A DNA stretch of 7,550 bases from NCBI GenBank assembly GCA_015661585.1, contig DQVU01000089.1, positions 1 to 7,550 on the forward strand. The letters run 5' to 3'. The translations under genes were made by a program, and so were the position numbers. Positions within the stretch are counted from its first letter, which is position 1; each line of letters opens with the position of its first letter. A model generated the notes under the pieces. That model was not told the DNA's origin and ran no database searches. It worked only from the letters and a program-made list of their open reading frames with translations. The stretch comes from Methanothermococcus okinawensis. Its GTDB lineage: Archaea > AGJL01 > Methanococci > Methanococcales > Methanococcaceae. Below are positions 5,605 to 7,550 of the stretch, piece by piece.

Positions 5605-6597
5605 ATGAAAATAGTATTCTTAGGAACAGGTTCTTCCATACCTACAAAGAAGAGAAACCAACCCTCAATAGCACTTAAATACAACGGAGATGTACTCCTC
5701 TTCGACTGTGGAGAAGGTACTCAGAGGCAGATGGTCCATACAGACATCTCTCCTATGAAGATAAAGCATATATTTATTTCACACCTCCATGGGGATCATA
5801 TACTGGGTATCTCAGGTCTTCTACAATCCATGGGGCTGGGCAAGAGGAGAACTCCTATCCATATCTACGGCCCTCCTGAAACTGAGGAGGTAATAAGGAG
5901 TATGATGAGATTAGGTTTCCATACAACCTTCGATATACATATACACGAAATTCCCAATGACAGTCCCCAATGTGTTTTAGATGGGGAGAGGTATCAGGTG
6001 TATTCCTATCCTATGAAGCACTCAGTGCCTACATTAGGTTACATATTCAAGGAGAAGAAAAAACCGCAGTTAGATATAAAGAGAGCAATTGAGTTAGGAG
6101 TAAAGATGGGCCCAGATCTGAGGAGATTGAAAGAAGGTTATCCAGTGATATCCAAGGATGGTAAAAAGGTGTATCCCGAGGACGTTCTACTTCCTCCAAA
6201 GAGGGGGATATCTGTAGCCTACAGTGGAGATACCTTACCAGTTAAGGGCTTTGGAGAATTCATAAGATCCTTAGATTGTAGAATACTGATCCACGAGGCT
6301 ACCTTTGACAGTACTAAAGAGGACCATGCCATTGAAACCATGCACTCCACGGTAGAGGATGCCATAAACATTGGATGTATTGGGAAAGTGGAGAAACTTA
6401 TACTCACCCACCTCTCCGCAAGGTATGACGATGAAACAGAGAATTATCTAAGGGAGGTTGAAACACTTAGGGAAGAGAAGGGTATAGATGCTATAGTTGC
6501 AGAGGATCTTATGGAGTATCCACTTATCTCTAAAGGGGAAGGAAACATAGGAGTTAACGTCAGTTGTCACCTAAAAGCTTCTAAGGTGATCCTCTAA
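5605..6597 (+). CDS. rnz: Ribonuclease Z (tRNA 3' endonuclease)
   Basis: Complete gene of 330 residues, slightly long for the short-form archaeal enzyme (about 300-320). RNase Z is a zinc metallo-beta-lactamase-fold endonuclease that cuts precursor tRNAs just after the discriminator base so CCA can be added. The catalytic set is intact: FLGTGSSIPTKKRN at 5-18, FDCGEGTQRQM (33-43), the metal motif HLHGDH (60-65), KHSVPTLGY with H139, YSGDT with D209, EATFDSTKEDHAIETMHST (231-249) and THLSARY with H269. The exosite/flexible arm that binds the tRNA elbow corresponds to about 150-190. AGGAGGT at 5595-5601 is an unusually strong ribosome-binding site, abutting the stop codon of the regulator gene 10 nt upstream. 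After the usual family end near AEDLMEY (299-305) the protein runs on for about 25 residues, and its last eight codons plus stop overlap the convergent mre11 gene. Confidence 0.96.
   Translation: MKIVFLGTGSSIPTKKRNQPSIALKYNGDVLLFDCGEGTQRQMVHTDISPMKIKHIFISHLHGDHILGISGLLQSMGLGKRRTPIHIYGPPETEEVIRSMMRLGFHTTFDIHIHEIPNDSPQCVLDGERYQVYSYPMKHSVPTLGYIFKEKKKPQLDIKRAIELGVKMGPDLRRLKEGYPVISKDGKKVYPEDVLLPPKRGISVAYSGDTLPVKGFGEFIRSLDCRILIHEATFDSTKEDHAIETMHSTVEDAINIGCIGKVEKLILTHLSARYDDETENYLREVETLREEKGIDAIVAEDLMEYPLISKGEGNIGVNVSCHLKASKVIL
6567..6589. repeat. Short inverted repeat at the rnz/mre11 convergent overlap
   Basis: TCACCT (6567-6572) and AGGTGA (6584-6589) are perfect 6-base arms with an 11-nt spacer that contains AAGCTT. 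The stem covers the mre11 stop codon and the last codons of rnz. It could form a small hairpin in either transcript. No strong T tract follows in either direction, so a terminator role is only a guess. Both arms look like ribosome-binding sites, but no start codon follows. Confidence 0.3.
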
Positions 6598-7550
6598 ATA
6601 TCTGTATAGATCCCCTCCTTTTATCACTTCATTGTATATCCCATATACAAAATTTACGTCGTAATTTCTACTCTTCAGGAACTCCCTAAACACCTCATCA
6701 ACATCTGTATTAGTGATATTCAATATTTCCTCCTCAGTAATCCCATCTAAGTAAGTTATCCTGTTATAGAGAGTCTTCTTACTTTTCAGTGCCCTCTCCA
6801 ACCTCTCAGATAGATCTCTAAGAACGGAGCAGATAACCACAGGTTCATCCTTAGATTCTAAATTTTCAAGGAATCTTTTAAAGGATTTTTCATCTGTTAT
6901 ACCTTTATCCACTACAAAATCCCTACATTTTATATTTATCCTTTCTATATCTCCTATATCAAAGTCCCCTCTACTAATATCTACTAAATAGAACCCTTTT
7001 CCATTTTTTTCATAATCCTCATATTCGTCGTAGGTATATATCTCTGTGGAACCACTGTAGGCAAGAATCCCCCCTCTCACACATTTTAATATCCTCTGGT
7101 GTATATGTCCTCCAGCGTAGTATTTAAATCCCGGGGGAAGATCCTCTAACTGTATCTCGTAGGTTGGAAGAGTTGAGTAGGAGTATAGACTCTGATGGAA
7201 GAGGAGTATTCTATCCCTGTAGTCCTTAGAGGTCACTTCTATCATCTTGTAGATCTCATGGAGTGTATCTATTTTACTTCTCGGAGTAAAATCACTACCT
7301 CCTATAAACACCTCCCTACCCTCTTTTTTAAATATGTGGTACTTCTTTCTAAAGAACGTCTTGAAGTAATCATCTCCCAAAACTTTTTTAAGTATTGTAA
7401 AGGGGGATTTCTTAAAATCTCTCCTAGGTTTATCATGGTTTCCATGGATTATATAGATAGGTATCTTATGTTCCATCAATTTCTTGAAACCTTCTATCGC
7501 CGTATAGAGGGCATTAACTGAGGGCTCAGGGTGTTCAAATAGATCTCCAC
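6571..7550 (-). CDS. mre11: DNA repair exonuclease Mre11 (N-terminus outside window)
   Basis: The frame is open from the window edge, giving 325 visible residues; roughly the first 50, including the DxH motif, are missing. Mre11 is a manganese-dependent nuclease that works with Rad50 in double-strand break end processing. Phosphoesterase motifs in visible numbering: GDLF (1-4), HGNHDKPRR (35-43), LLFHQ with H118, and GGHIHQR (146-152, H148 and H150), then the conserved AYSGSTEI (163-170) and GKGFYLVDI. From about 200 on, the sequence is the diverged capping domain and the C-terminal region that in this family helps hold Rad50. A TTG at 7479 and an ATG at 7476 are internal, because homology clearly continues upstream (PSVNALYTAIEGFKKL). 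An extra loop of about ten residues around FFRKKYHIFKKE separates GNHD from the next strand. The gene ends in an overlap with rnz, so rad50 is not downstream; it may lie upstream or elsewhere. A paralogous Mre11-like phosphoesterase is a less likely alternative. Confidence 0.9.
   Translation of the reverse strand, partial: GDLFEHPEPSVNALYTAIEGFKKLMEHKIPIYIIHGNHDKPRRDFKKSPFTILKKVLGDDYFKTFFRKKYHIFKKEGREVFIGGSDFTPRSKIDTLHEIYKMIEVTSKDYRDRILLFHQSLYSYSTLPTYEIQLEDLPPGFKYYAGGHIHQRILKCVRGGILAYSGSTEIYTYDEYEDYEKNGKGFYLVDISRGDFDIGDIERINIKCRDFVVDKGITDEKSFKRFLENLESKDEPVVICSVLRDLSERLERALKSKKTLYNRITYLDGITEEEILNITNTDVDEVFREFLKSRNYDVNFVYGIYNEVIKGGDLYRYLEDHLRSF

Noticed and set aside
5620..5628. Second copy of the operator half-site (TTAGGAACA) near the RNase Z start
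   Set aside because: It encodes the conserved FLGTG motif of RNase Z, so codon constraint explains it.
1..7550. CRISPR array, insertion sequence, tRNA or rRNA gene
   Set aside because: No regularly spaced repeats, transposase-like frames, or G+C-rich cloverleaf segments were seen on either strand by reading; a covariance-model scan was not possible.

Overview
The window looks like chromosomal DNA from a thermophilic methanogen of the order Methanococcales (Methanocaldococcus/Methanotorris-like). Four things support this: genes for formylmethanofuran dehydrogenase; an archaeal-type Mre11, GatB and RNase Z; arginine encoded almost only by AGA/AGG; and short, extremely A+T-rich spacers next to genes with GGTGA/GGAGGT ribosome-binding sites. 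I assign the order from gene content and style only; the species cannot be read from the sequence.

Layout. (1) Positions 1-1277, plus strand: the 3' end of fwdA followed by complete fwdC, two subunits of the enzyme that makes the first C1 intermediate of methanogenesis from CO2. (2) Positions 1369-4872, minus strand, read from right to left: gatB (tRNA-dependent amidotransferase subunit B), a spacer with an A/T-only inverted repeat, an MFS transporter, and pcm (isoaspartyl protein repair methyltransferase), whose start lies inside the transporter gene. fwdC and pcm converge across a short T-rich terminator region. (3) Positions 4873-5189: a 317-base divergent intergenic region with the upstream regions of gatB and of a regulator gene, a 15-bp palindrome that may be an operator, and a 13-bp inverted repeat enclosing an orphan Shine-Dalgarno sequence. 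(4) Positions 5190-6597, plus strand: a small winged-helix regulator and RNase Z, spaced 10 nt apart and so probably co-transcribed. (5) Positions 6571-7550, minus strand: mre11, cut by the window edge, converging on and overlapping the end of the RNase Z gene.

How the genes fit together. They are mostly housekeeping functions: energy metabolism (Fwd), aminoacyl-tRNA formation (GatB), tRNA 3' processing (RNase Z), protein repair (Pcm) and DNA double-strand break repair (Mre11). No mobile element, CRISPR array, tRNA or rRNA gene was seen. The most interesting points are the regulator/RNase Z pair with its palindrome, the two gene overlaps, and mre11 lacking rad50 downstream. I did not find a clearly new multi-gene system here.
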